Made by a program: the position numbers and the translations under genes. Shown piece after piece: positions 24,054 to 34,904 of a DNA stretch of 64,000 bases. The DNA lies in assembly GCA_019915135.1 (NCBI GenBank), contig JAHLMK010000002.1, forward strand, positions 1,116,001 to 1,180,000. The letters run 5' to 3'. The notes below the pieces were generated by a model. It did not search any database. It was not told where the DNA came from and saw only the letters and a list, made by a program, of their open reading frames with translations. Positions within the stretch are counted from its first letter, which is position 1. Each line of letters starts with the position of its first letter. The DNA is from Strobilurus pachycystidiatus. Its lineage: Eukaryota > Basidiomycota > Agaricomycetes > Agaricales > Physalacriaceae.

Positions 24054-25904
24054 CTACTTGAACTTTCTTAATGGATCACTTTTCTTTTTGCCACCTCTCC
24101 CACCTCGTCCCCCTCTGGTGCCACCTCTACCTCTGCCCCTCCCGCGCTCAGATTTTGGATTCTTAAACGGCACGAAGCCCACCTTAGGCTCCTCAGGTAC
24201 CGACTGGCCGTCGACCGGGACGATCTTGGGCATCAGGTATGCGGGAACGTGCTTCATCTCCGACCCCTTCGCCCGACCCACTATCCGATCGTGCTTCAAG
24301 CTCAGCGCCTCGCGATCCTCCGGGTGGTCCTCGAAATGCGCCTTCAACTTCTCGCTTCCCAGAAGCTCTGCTTTCAATTCGCGCACTCGTGCCTCCCTGA
24401 CGGCCGCCCGCGTAACGCTGCGCAGAGCATCCTCCATGCGATACCGGAATCCTTCAACCTGCTTCATGTCGAATTTGTATTCCTTCAGGCGGCCGGGGCC
24501 CTGATGGGACTCGATCTTCGCGAAGACTTTCTCGTCGTACTTGGCGGAAGGAAGTCCTCCGACGGCCTTGTCTTTTCCCCATTCCTCTGGAGGAACGACA
24601 AAGGAGAGGGCCATTCCCGTACGTCCGGCACGGGCTGTACGGCCTACACGATGGGTGTATGAACGGGAAGAGGTCGGTAAGTCGAAGTTGAGCACACAGG
24701 CGACGTCGATGAAATCGACACCGCGCGTGACCCCGTATTCGGCATCTTTTTTGGGCGCCTTCTTGGTCTTTTTACGTTTGCCCGCTGGTGGCGAAGGAGA
24801 CCGTTTCCGTTTTTGAGGCGGTACAATGGCCGCGTCAGGTGCTGGTTCCTCCTCCCGTTGAGTCGACATGACTGCAGAGACATTTCAGTATACATCGGAG
24901 TCCGTGATTGAGTAGAACTTACAGGCCTCGGTTTCTTCAGCTTCCTCGTCGCTATCTTCTCCGTCGCCGTTCTCCGCAACACCACTCTCATCCGTAGCAA
25001 TGATATAATCGTAGACGCCCTTGTTGAACTCCTGAACGGCATGGTATCGTGAATTGAGAGGAAGTTCCGAGTTGAGAACACAGCTCTTTATCGAAAACTG
25101 CTCCAGAAAGAGTTTGAGGCGGTAACACCTATCGACGTCGTTCACAAACATTATGCACTTGCCGCGTATAAGCTTGAGCTTCAGAATGACATAGGTGAGG
25201 AGGAATTTATCCGTTTCCGAGCAACGAACAGCGTACTGTGTGAGGTTGGATGCCTCCTCCTCGTCTTCTTCCAAGCGAAGCGTTACCGGATTACGGAGGG
25301 TGAGCCCTTTTAGCATCTCGACGTCTTCAGTCATGGTAGCGCTCATGAGGAAGGTTTGGAAAACGCGCGGAAGGTATGCGCCGCTGAAGATGTGTCGTAT
25401 GTCTGCGGCGTGGCCATAGGATAATATGAGATCTGCTTCGTCTATGACAAGCGATTCCAAGTGCGGCAGCGAAGGTAGGGTTTGGAGGAGACGAGCCGGG
25501 GTAGATATTAGGATGGTAGGTGTGACGGATTGGATGGGGGAGGAGGACAGATTGGCGATGGTGATGTCGGGGCAGTATGCGGTAAGTGCGCGAAGAGTAC
25601 CATGCACTTGGGCGGCGAGTTCGCGCGTAGGAACGAGTATGAGGGCTAGGGTCGTCGGTGTCTCGTGGGAAGCGTTCAGAATTTTCTGGAGGAGGGGCAC
25701 AAGATATGCAATTGTCTTGCCGCTTCCTGTCCTTGCGCGTGCAAGGATATCTCGGTTTTCTAGGGCGAGTGGAATGGCTTTGGCTTGGATTAATGTCGGT
25801 TTCGAAAAGCCCATGTCCGCGAGCGACCGCAGGATTCGAGCGTCGAGGAGGTGCGAGAATGATGCATAGCTTCCAACGTCTTCAGACATGGTTGATGGAG
25901 GCAA
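24054..25904 (-). CDS. DBP9: ATP-dependent RNA helicase Dbp9 (DDX56-like)
   Basis: Nucleolar DEAD-box helicase needed for 60S subunit assembly. Two exons, about 599 residues from ATG 25904 (or 25889, MSEDVGSY). Motifs: Q-motif GFSKPTLIQAKAIPLAL, Walker A ARTGSGKT, Ia VPTRELAAQ, Ib STPARLL, DEAD in VIDEADLILSYGH, SAT in FLMSATM, then IIATDESG, FIDVACVLNFDLPTSSRSYTH and HRVGRTARAGRTG. 'DEADLILSYGH' and the acidic/basic insert between ATDES and the next motif are typical of Dbp9. The intron (GTAAGTTCTAC..CTCTGCAG) lies in that insert. The C-terminus is an RGG-type Gly/Arg tail. Confidence 0.95.
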
Positions 25905-26231
25905 GCTGAGGCAAGGATCGAGTTTTTCATCGGAACTTCAAATCCATGATGCCATCATCTTATCTTATCTCTGAAGAGTCTGAACTCATTCAAGGCGCGC
26001 GCGCGCTCATTTCAAGCTCAAGGCTTATCGACTGAGTCTGAGAAAACACACGCTGGTAAGACAATACAGTTTGGATTGAGGCATACATAAGGAATTTGGT
26101 AGAGCTACAGGGTTCACAGTCCATGAGATGTAAGTAAATACGAAGCCAGTCGGGGTATAGTATGTAGAAGTGGAAAGCGAGTAATGGATACAGTGTTTAA
26201 GAATGCCAGAAATCGAAGACAAAATTTGAAT
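25905..26231. other. Intergenic, no gene seen
   Basis: A 327 bp gap holding the DBP9 promoter and the Clp1-like 3' flank. A GC-alternating run (ggcgcgcgcgcgc) lies near 25996. Confidence 0.45.
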
Positions 26232-27140
26232 CTATTTCCCTGTCGCCAGGTTCAAGGATCCCAGAAGGATCTTCCAGGTGAGGTCGAGCGTGTCCCACAG
26301 GTCCGGGAGGTGGATGCCCAGCGCAATCATGTCCTGCCAGAGATCCTTGACGTGGGAGACATGCTTCATGATGTTCTGAAGGTCACCATGCTCATGGGTA
26401 TAGACATGAGACGCCAACTGATAGACAGTCGAGCGGGACTGCGAAGTCTGGACGATGGTGTTGTGACTGAGCTTCTGGAGGAAAGCCGAGGGGAGGGGAA
26501 TTAATGCTCTAAGCACATTATCGAGACGGTGGTTGTACATGTAGTCATAAATGATGGAGAAGGCGTGGGCCGAGGGCGGGTTGATGTGAAGCACGGGCAG
26601 ACGAACTGCAGAGTGGCTGGGCGGGAATGACGGCGGCAGACGCATCTGAGCGCAGTGCGACGCGACGACGACCCCGTGGACAGCGAATATCATGGCCTGG
26701 TCAGAGCCGGATTTTGAGGAGGACACCGCAAGGATGTGGGTGGGCAAGTCGGACGGGGAGGATCCAACAGAAAGCATGACCGGGATCGTCAAGGACTCCG
26801 GGAGGCGATGCTTGGGAAGGTATTTTGGGAGATGGGACGGAGCCAAAGCCTGGATGCCGGCGCGCATTCTGCACGACTGTAAGTAAGGAATGCCGCCGTA
26901 CAGTGCAGACACGTACTCTGGGGATTTGGGCCCGAGACCGCGTCTGATGTACTCGGCGGGAACATTGGCGAGCTCTGGTGCGACAGCAGCGATCACTTCG
27001 CGCGGAATGTCAGCGAAGGCTGGTCGGTCAAGCTGGCGGGGAAGCTGGAGGTTTGTAGCCGGCGCCTGCGCTGGGTAATGCGAATGGCGCGTGGCGCCAG
27101 CCGGGTTGAAGGACGTGGGATGGGAGGCAACTTGGAACAT
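26232..27140 (-). CDS. Clp1-like (clampless 1) developmental protein
   Basis: Intronless 302-residue protein. Features include HILAVSSSKSGSDQAMIFAV with HGVVVASHCAQM, then LPVLHINPPSAHAFSIIYDY and MYNHRLDNVLRALIPLP. I recognise this as the basidiomycete Clp1 family, named for the Coprinopsis cinerea protein required for clamp-cell formation downstream of the A mating-type genes and for the Ustilago homologue that releases cell-cycle arrest. The layout loosely resembles a BTB-like fold (HGVVVASHC, a terminal helix pair), which is inference. The assignment rests on recalled similarity, without a database search. Neighbours are unrelated. Confidence 0.6.
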   Translation of the reverse strand: MFQVASHPTSFNPAGATRHSHYPAQAPATNLQLPRQLDRPAFADIPREVIAAVAPELANVPAEYIRRGLGPKSPEYVSALYGGIPYLQSCRMRAGIQALAPSHLPKYLPKHRLPESLTIPVMLSVGSSPSDLPTHILAVSSSKSGSDQAMIFAVHGVVVASHCAQMRLPPSFPPSHSAVRLPVLHINPPSAHAFSIIYDYMYNHRLDNVLRALIPLPSAFLQKLSHNTIVQTSQSRSTVYQLASHVYTHEHGDLQNIMKHVSHVKDLWQDMIALGIHLPDLWDTLDLTWKILLGSLNLATGK

Positions 27141-27749
27141 GGCGGGCGCGCGAGTATAGTATTAGGCGAATCTAGAGAGGGTATGGGCGATTGGGTACGG
27201 TATGTAATCGCATTTCGCCTGGGTATATATACCGGCCTGGCACCGACAGAATCGAGAACAAGGCTCGCTCAAAAAATTCCATCGCTTGTACGTCCCGTTT
27301 GGGATGCCATCAAATGACCATGTTCCCGTTTTGTCGAAGCGTTTATGTGCTCACCTCCATGATGCCCATCCGTCTGACACTTTCTCACATTTCATATGTT
27401 GCCATTGCAAATGATTCAGAGTCATGCTGAGTCGGCCCTTGTACATGCATCTACGATTGGGTATCCTTGTATTCCTTGGAGTGTGATAGTCATCCCATCT
27501 ATTGGACTCTATCTGAGCATTGTCCGTATGAGGTTCAAGAATGTATCACCTGGAATATCTGCTGCCTGTTTCAGTCGATTGGAAAGGACTGCTTCCAGCG
27601 TTGTCAATGGAGTAGGATGGGCGGCGGTGGAACCTGAGAATTTACAAAGTTTATAACATCGACGCGGCGTCGCGAGCCAATCCATCAGAACCGCTAATAT
27701 ACATGGATTAATGCGGTCAACGCCGACTCAGCGACGATATAGGTAAGTA
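27141..27749. other. Intergenic, no gene seen
   Basis: A 609 bp gap holding the upstream region of the Clp1-like gene and the 3' flank of ATG5. No supported gene or repeat was found. Confidence 0.45.
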
Positions 27750-29017
27750 TTAGTTGTTATTAACCCCTACACAAACGTTGACCCATCCATCCGCACCCGC
27801 CATGCAGGCCCCGAGCCAAGCCATTTCCGACTCTAAGGGCGTCACCACACCTTGAATGAGAGCATACGCCGGTTCGGGGGTAGAAGGCGGCTGAGGATGC
27901 GGGTTTGTCCTCGTAGGAGGAGGTGCTGGAGGACGTGGAGGAAAGAGTAATGGGACATGCGTCGATAGATAATAATCAAGAGTGTACGGTGCACCTGACA
28001 GGGTGACGGATTTTAGCTTTGAACAAGCGTGCAAGGGATACAACGCTTACCATCTTCAAGCATCGGAGGTACTAGACCCTGCATTACCGGACCATCGGGA
28101 AGATATAGTCTAACTGGGACACTGCGCACATTATATGCTCCTTCTCTATCGCTCATGCCCGAGGGTTCTGCAGAGGGAGGTCTCGTATGCATGGATGTCG
28201 ATGCTGGTGGCGGTCCAGGAGATTGGGATCGGTGTGGTCCTGAGGCTGGTGTGACTTTCGATGCTACTCGCCAATAGTCATCGAAATTATCTGGTCTGTC
28301 GTCAATCTCCTGGTACAGACGAGAAGTCTGTGTTTGCTTACGCTCTTTGATTCCCTCCCAAAGGCCATCCTGCTCGTTCTGGCGAAGTCCGGTTATACGC
28401 TTCGTGTTGCCCCATCGGATGAAATCTGCTTCCTTCAATTGCCCCATGAACGCCTGCTTACACGCTTCGGGACTAGGAGACAGCAACAGCTTTTCGGTAG
28501 GCGGTGATGCTAAATGTAGCACTAATCGAAGAGGAGTCACCATAGATGACAGCTTCGGGTTCGGTGACTTGATTGACTGGGATATGGTATAATTGTCGTA
28601 TATCAAGCCTATTGGCCAATGCCTAGGAAGACTCAGATAAGGACGGGAGCATAATGGAGAGTGGATGAAAACGCACCACTTCAAGGATGTGCCATCTGCG
28701 GTTTCAAACCACCAGTCCTCGTCCTTGATGTCCTTCGCCGACGCCTCATCGAAAACCAAGTCGGCGAAGAAGCGTCGAATCTCAGGCATTATTAAGGGAA
28801 GATAGCTGACGCGGGGAGCCTGCATAAAGTATGCTTCTAGGGCTCTGTCGGAATTGGCAGGGAGGTGTTTTGGATTGATGCGGATTTCCAGAGGTACTGT
28901 GCCATCCCAGATGAGACGACGGAAGAGGGTGGTGTGGTAGTCAGTGATACGATCCTTGGCAGAGAAGGCATGGGCAGCAGAAGAGTTTGTGTGGCGGGTC
29001 GTCCCATAGGTCGACAT
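27750..29017 (-). CDS. ATG5: Autophagy protein Atg5
   Basis: Becomes covalently linked to Atg12 and forms, with Atg16, the E3-like complex that lipidates Atg8. The ATG at 29017 (MSTYGTTRH) is chosen; the upstream open frame begins only with GTG. Conserved parts: LFRRLIWDGTVPLEIRINPK, LPANSDRALEAYFMQAPRVS, YLPLIMPEIRRFF, HWPIGLIYD after the first intron, FMGQLKEADFIRWGN, NFDDYWRVASK, and the C-terminal UFD strand VRSVPVRLYLPDGPVMQGLV. The Lys in 'QLKEAD' is at the place of the Atg12 acceptor lysine. Introns are about 50 bp. It ends at TAA 27750-27752. The start lies 161 bp from DBF4, transcribed the other way. Confidence 0.94.
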
Positions 29018-29178
29018 TTCGTTGACGCTGTCCTCAACGCTGGACGCAAGATGCACGGCGCACGCAGACAGTTGCCCAAAATGGATGCGGTCTAGGCCGT
29101 CACATGATCTCACCCGTTTGTTGACACGGTGCCTGTGCGCACTGTCACGCGCCAGCCTCGCTCAAGCCTCTGCCCCCC
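29018..29178. promoter_or_regulatory. Shared ATG5/DBF4 promoter
   Basis: Only 161 bp separate the two divergent start codons, so the control regions must overlap. No clear element was recognised. Confidence 0.5.
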
Positions 29179-30878
29179 ATGTCGACCCGGGCTCCGCCTG
29201 CTGCTCGTACCCCCAGGCCAATCCTGAGAACGTCGCGCGTGGTCTCAGGCTCCAAACGCCCTCGCTCTCCTGACAACGATGGCGGCGCTCAGGACTCTGC
29301 GAAACGCCGTGCGCTCGAGGCCAATCCCAAGGACGTCGCGCGACTGGACAAAGAGCGCCGTCAGACAGAACGCGCTGAGCAAGCCGAGGAGTTTAGGGTG
29401 AAATATGGGAAGGCATTCCCCGGTTTTACGTTCTACTTCGATGCCGAAAACCTCGACGTCGAGCCGCAATCCCTGCAAACTAAGATCCATCATCTCGAGG
29501 GGGTGAGTAGTGCTCCGGCCTCAGCTTTGTGTCCCAGCTCACTCTTTCGCGAAGAAAATCGACGATTTCTTCTCCAAACACATCACGCATTTCATCACAG
29601 ACTACCCCATCGCCTCCGACAAAGAGAACAACCCCAAAGCGTCCGGTCGGAGGGCTATCGCTGCAAAGAGCCCCGTCAAGCTTTCCAATCGGTGCGTTCA
29701 TACGCAGATCTACTGCTGCTGGTGCTCAATCTCCCTAGGAACAATGAACTTGTCAAGAAGGCACAAGGCCTTGGACTCAAGATCTGGAGTAGCACCAAAC
29801 TCGAAAGTGTCTTGGACCGTTGTCTTCCCTCCAGCCAGACTAGCAGTGTGTCTCGCTCCACGAACCCATCTCCCGCACCCTCGAGGAACCAGCTTGCCCA
29901 ACTGCTCGAGAGAGAGCGCGTCAATGGCTCTACGGAACGTGATCCCAGTCAACGACGCCACGACTACAAATATTTTAAACGCGGCAGCTGCTTCGTTCTG
30001 GTTGAGGACCTCGACCAAAAGGTGGCGACTATCATTGCCAAGGAATACCCAGGTCCACGCGAGGACTCTTTGCCGGAATACCCAACCCTTCATTGTCATC
30101 CACATTCTCGTAACCCCTTCATCCCTTTCGATGCGAAGGAAAAGCGTAAATGGGAAAAGGCGCAACGCGAGGAGAAGGAGAGGCACAAGAAGAAGGAATC
30201 TGACGCGGCCAAGCAAGAAAGGCTCAGGTTCAAACGAGTCCAGCAGCAGCAACAGAGTCGGCGGCATGGTGATTTACGCAGGGCTGTGTCCATGAACAAT
30301 CTTCGACGCGAACTTGAACCCGAAGACGACGAGGACGCTCCTCAAGGATCTGCGAACGCGTCCGGTTACTTCTCTGGCAACGTCGCTGCTTCCGGTAACA
30401 GCGTTGCGATCACCTCCACCATTGGAACCACGACATCCACGAGTGGCCATACTCGTCCAGCCGCAACCAGTGCCCTCTTGAAGGGCATGGCCCACAAGGA
30501 GATCTTCACCTCTCGCAAAGCAGGCAAGACGCTCATGGGGCCACCTCCGATCCCTTCGAAGCTGAAGAAGAGCAAAAGCATGAATACTATGAAACAGCCG
30601 AAGAGACAGGAAGGCCAAAAACCTGGCTATTGTGAATGCTGCCGCGTCACGTTCAAGGACTTCAAAACAGTGCGTATTGTTTGACGCGTAACTAGCTCTT
30701 CACGTCCTGATGTCTCTGCTAGCATGCCGCCACCGACCGTAAACATCGCAAATTCGCGAAGAACGACGACAATTTCGCAGCGCTGGACATTGTCTTGAAC
30801 CGTATCCAGCGCAAGCATTTTCCTGAGCCCGAAGACGAGCTTTGGGATCCCATTGACTCCGAGGAGATGGATTTGTGA
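29179..30878 (+). CDS. DBF4: Dbf4, regulatory subunit of the Cdc7 kinase
   Basis: Activates Cdc7 to fire replication origins. The N-terminal BRCT-like motif N spans AFPGFTFYFDAENLD, then AHSFAKKIDDFFSKHITHFI and TDYPIASDKENN; motif M is near RRHDYKYFKRGSCFVLVEDL; motif C is a CCHH zinc finger, KPGYCECCRVTFKDFKTH with ATDRKHRKFAKND. An intron from GTGCGTTCATA to CTCCCTAG joins LSNR to NNELVKK, and the last intron falls inside the zinc finger. Stop TGA 30876-30878. The join between LEG and AHSFAKK does not keep frame with the good donor at GTGAGTAG; one base appears to be missing in the G5 run near 29500, or a 22 bp intron would be needed. Identity is secure; that exon join is not. Confidence 0.9.
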
Positions 30879-31125
30879 CGAATCGCTCGGATTGTATACC
30901 TGTTACCTCTCTTGTATAAACCTCACACGTTGTATTCGCCTCGCATCATTCATACCAAGCATAGCACACACACACAACCACTTCTTGTTTTATCCCACAA
31001 TGTTCTGTAATTCGGATACACCTATGGTCCTTCTCTCATAAAACGAATAGACTCATACTACAATGCTAGATCACCATGTCGTTATAATACAACTCGTTAC
31101 GACGTCCGGCTCCGAAGAACGCCAT

Positions 31126-32375
31126 TCAGACGATCGTTACCGTGAGGAGGACCACTATCCCGTCAATGGAGATGCCTGGAGCGAAAGATTAAGGGTGTAT
31201 TCGCTGGAAGATCGTAGACCGTAGACGAACCATGATTAACGCTGGAGTTGATTCCTGGGATAAGCGCTTGTCCGTAAGCGGGATTTGAGACGACTCGGAC
31301 TCACCCCGCTGATCCAACAGGCAGGAGTCCCGTAATTTGCTGGGATACTGTCGAATATGTTACACCGCCGAAGCTGGTGGTGCCTACAGCACTGGCGACA
31401 AGCGCATCCCGACCTGCACGAGATTAGATACTTCAAATATCAGCATACATTGGTTAGTCGACGTACCAGTGTCATATCCATTAGGAGCAATGGTGTGATT
31501 TTCTGCGGCGTCCTGCCGGTTCATGTCTGGTCAGCTGCGTTCATAGACTGCCAATCGAGCGGGAACAGACCTCTTCTTGGGAAACCCTTCGCTCAAGTGT
31601 CAACAAAGCGAAAGCATACAAAAATCGGGACACTCACGCAAGGAACAGCGCACCGCTATTAGCTGATGGCCCATTCTGACGAAAGACGCTACAATGATCA
31701 GGGTCTATGAGTGGGTGCGCATGTTCGTACCGCCACGACGAACCGGAAGTGATTTCCGCCAATGGCGCTCTCAAGACAGGTACCGAGGTTGGAATCGCCG
31801 TAGTCCTCCCTGAGTTCTACCTAAGATGAATGAGTGGGAGGTAACGCTTGATCTCAAAGGAAGGATTCATGAATGCTCATATTCGCACGAGACTTACCGT
31901 TTGGTTCACGAAGCCATTTCCGTCTCCAAGGTTCGCCGATTGAGGGTCCCCAATGTGGATACCTAGACACTCCGACGAGCTTAAGAAGGTGGACATCAGC
32001 ACTCGTGGAGTGGCGGGAAGCACTCGGAACAGGTGAGACTCACAAGCCTATCGCACGCGCGTAATTGAGGATTCCAGCATTGGTAAGAACAGCGGAAGAA
32101 CTGAGTCCAGATACTATGACCTGTATATGTTGTGTCAGTGGCAAGTGAGTCTATCCTCAAGCTTGGTATACGTTTAGAGGTTCTCCTCCGCCACTGCCGG
32201 CTTACAAAGGGTTAGTTGAAGATCGGTTGGAAAGGCAGAATGGCCGGAACATACCGTTATCGAGTAAAGACCCTCCGTTATCCAATGGGTTGAAGTAGGC
32301 GACAGCATCTGCCTGAAGGGGATAGGCAAAGCATGAAATCGACAAAGCAGCGACACCGAAGACGAAGAGGAGCAT
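31126..32375 (-). CDS. Small secreted protein, 11 exons, function unknown
   Basis: Exons assembled by eye give about 225 residues. It starts at 32375 with a signal peptide (MLLFVFGVAALSISCFA) followed by YPLQADAVAYFNPLDNGG. Later parts read GSGGGEPLNVIVSGLSSSAV, IHIGDPQSANLGDGNG, VNQTVELREDYGD, GTCLESAIGGNHFRVFRQNG, TTSFGGVTYSTVSQQITGLL and a hydrophobic end DGIVVLLTVTIV before TGA (31126-31128). Two Cys (in SECLG and GTCLES) could pair; N-glycosylation sites NQT, NHT and NSS occur. All ten introns have GT..AG ends and keep frame; exons include ones of 29 nt (32172-32200) and 16 nt (31571-31586). I recall this as a family common in Agaricomycetes, without known function. Because of the tiny exons, simple open-frame scans miss it. 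Confidence 0.75.
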
Positions 32376-33303
32376 TGTCAGAAATCAGAGGACAGGAAGA
32401 GTCAGGTAGTAGTAGGCTCATGGCATGCACTCACCACTTATATACTCCTGGAAGGAACCATGTGGGACGAAGCTCGAGTGGCAAGCTTATGGGCAACGAA
32501 CGTGGGGCACATTGCGAGCGACAGTGGACTACTAGAAGTTTCTTCTTGGGTACGATATGACAGGAATGTCATGAACGTGACTTCGAAACGCATGGTCGTG
32601 GCAATGGCGCTACCTTTGAATAGAACTTGGTATAGTTGGTGTCCGCCATCAGCCGAACTACAGGACAACCGAACTACAGGACTTTCCCATTTAGCCGAGG
32701 CGGAACAACGGCTCGAAAGATCGTATGTCCCCACCTCCGAAGGCGCTTGAGCTAGCATATGTCGGTAGACAATAATAGAGTCCTCGTTGATGTCCAAAAG
32801 ACGGAGTAAAGGTTCAAGCCGATTTCGAACAAGGGCCGCACTGGTGAGAGAGTTATCGAAGCCGTCACTTGACGGTCGTTCAGAAAGGTAGAGGTATGAC
32901 GTACAAGGATCATGGTAAAAAGGTTCAGTAGTTTGCCGACGTGGTTCAGAAAGTTTGCGCTACCTCTTTCATCGATCCATTCCTCCCACCTCTTCCGCTC
33001 TCCCACTTTTTGCACACGGCATCAGGTTCATCGTGTCATTCATTTCCACTCCCTCCGTGAGTGTCGTCTTCTCTTTGTCATTTCTTATCAAGAGCTGTCG
33101 TAAAACTGTTTGTGGTCACTTGCCAGCTTTTCCAGGGGCATTCAGATATTGCAGCGGTCTCGTTTTTGGAAGTAGAGTCACTAAAGACGTTTCAGGACTC
33201 ACATAATCTTTCCGGAGTGAAATTGCCACTTTCGCACGATCCATCCTTTACAAGATCATCCCTCGAACCATCGTATCGACGCCGCGGTTGTAGCATCGCC
33301 TAG
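32376..33303. other. Long divergent promoter region, no gene seen
   Basis: A 928 bp gap between the divergent secreted-protein and Zn2Cys6 genes. It contains a small tandem repeat (ccgaactacaggac at 32653-32666 and 32669-32682). Open frames here have no motif and no supported splice joins. Confidence 0.45.
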
Positions 33304-34780
33304 ATGGATAATGTGCCTGCTGAAGATGTGGTAATGGACGACTCCGATGATCCTCAACTCACCATACGAATCCCCAATCCCAAGGTTTATATGGCGCGGC
33401 AGTCGCTTTGGGTGGGCCACCGTGGCAAACTTAGGTGTGATCAATGTCGAGCCCATAATCTAAAGGTATATTCGTCTCTTCTGCATAATCCGGACCGCTG
33501 ATTGTTACGATGAAGTGTGATAGGCAGCAACCATCCTGCAATCAATGCACCTGGGTCCCGGATAGAGTGTGCAAGTACACACCCCTACCTACTCCCGCAC
33601 ATCGTGGCGTACCTCGATGCGACACTTGTCGACTCAAAAACTTGAAGGTTCGTCTCTTATCCGCCCGATCGATTTTTTTCTGATGGTTTCTAGTGCGACA
33701 GAAATCTCCCTGTCTGCGACCAATGTGAAGCCGACAACAACACCGATTGCGTGTACTCCCCTAAAAGGCGCAAGAAGGCGGGCGGTGGCAATCCTGCCCC
33801 CAACGCTGGTGGATCAGGAACGCGACATGATGACGCTGAGAGTGGTTCCGACGTACCGGCGGAACCTCTCCATGCTTCTGGTTCTGCTTCCAATCCCGTT
33901 TCAAAGCCGGTCTCGAAGCCCAAAGGACAGTCCGTGAACCTCAACACAACTGGAGTGCATGGTCTGGCAACGCCGTATCAATCTCCGTCATCCGTTTCGT
34001 TCACCATGAAGCATGACTCAGGCCTCGTTGGAAATGGCCCAAACCGGCCCTTCCGCAGAATCCAGCCATGGACACACCCATCTTTCTTGCCCCTTCCTAC
34101 TGTAGTTCTCCAAGGTATCGCATCCATCAATGCCGCGGAGATGCCACCAAGGGTCGTGTTCGAGACTGCCCTCGAAGATTTCATCAAAACTCTCATGCCA
34201 GACATCAGCGAGACAGCGTGCATGTCGTTGGATGTATACACCAACATCGTCAAGCATTTGTCCAATCGCCAAGGTTCTCGCGTACCTACTCCGATAAAGA
34301 ACTGGTTGGAGCTGCACCACTATCGTTCGGGGTCAACGAAGTATCTGGTGCTTCTCATACCGCGGGAGTCTGTCTTCACACTAGATCGCATGGAGGAGGA
34401 CAAACTTCTCATGCAATATCGCATCCAGGCGGACAGGCGCTCGATCGAATTTACTCAACCTCCACCGGACGACGACATTAACTGGTGGAACGCGTACGAG
34501 TTTGTTCCCGTGAGGAACCAGATGTATGACATCTTGGTTTATGCACACCGCAATCATGGGACGACATATGAGATGTTTCAGGAGGTTAGGAGATTATTCA
34601 TTGTAAGAGTTTCCATTTCGGGCGACAATGCTGGTCACTGAAAGCTTCTTGCAGGCGAACGTTACGTGGCCTATGGTTGAGATTTTTCACCATTTATGTC
34701 CATACTGCGCCAGAGGTATGGGACGGCCATCCGCCCCAGCGGCGCGGATTGCTCCGGAAGACCTCACGAAGAATGCCTGA
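33304..34780 (+). CDS. Protein with two Zn2Cys6 clusters and an integrase-like HHCC finger
   Basis: Four exons. Two fungal Zn2Cys6 binuclear clusters lie in tandem: CDQCRAHNLKCDRQQPSCNQ followed by C-x7-C, and CDTCRLKNLKCDRNLPVCDQ followed by C-x7-C. Both have the spacing C-x2-C-x6-C-x6-C-x2-C-x7-C. Introns split each cluster after 'NLK' (GTATATTC..GATGAAG and GTTCGTCTC..TTTCTAG). After a Ser/Pro-rich linker comes a conserved-looking globular part: STKYLVLLIPRESVFTLDRM and INWWNAYEFVPVRNQMYDIL, then YAHRNHGTTYEMFQEVRRLF. The last intron (GTAAGAGTT..CTTGCAG) leads to ANVTWPMVEIFHHLCPYCAR. The H-x2-H-x29-C-x2-C spacing resembles the zinc domain of retrotransposon integrases. Stop TGA 34778-34780. 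Probably a DNA-binding regulator; targets unknown. Confidence 0.8.
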
Positions 34781-34904
34781 ATAATACGTACTCACGATGA
34801 TGGATTGTAATACCACATCGAAGATGAGTAGCTGTTTCTAGACTTGCACACGAACTTCTGCATGTACACAATGCCGATATGCGGTACGATACATGTAACG
34901 GTCT

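Noticed and set aside
25990..26010. GC-alternating run ggcgcgcgcgcgc
   Set aside because: Short simple-sequence run between genes; no evidence for function.
29018..29113. Longer ATG5 start at 29113
   Set aside because: The codon there is GTG; ATG at 29017 is the first proper start and the extra residues are not conserved.
32653..32682. Tandem 14 bp repeat ccgaactacaggac
   Set aside because: Only two units; too short to assign any role.
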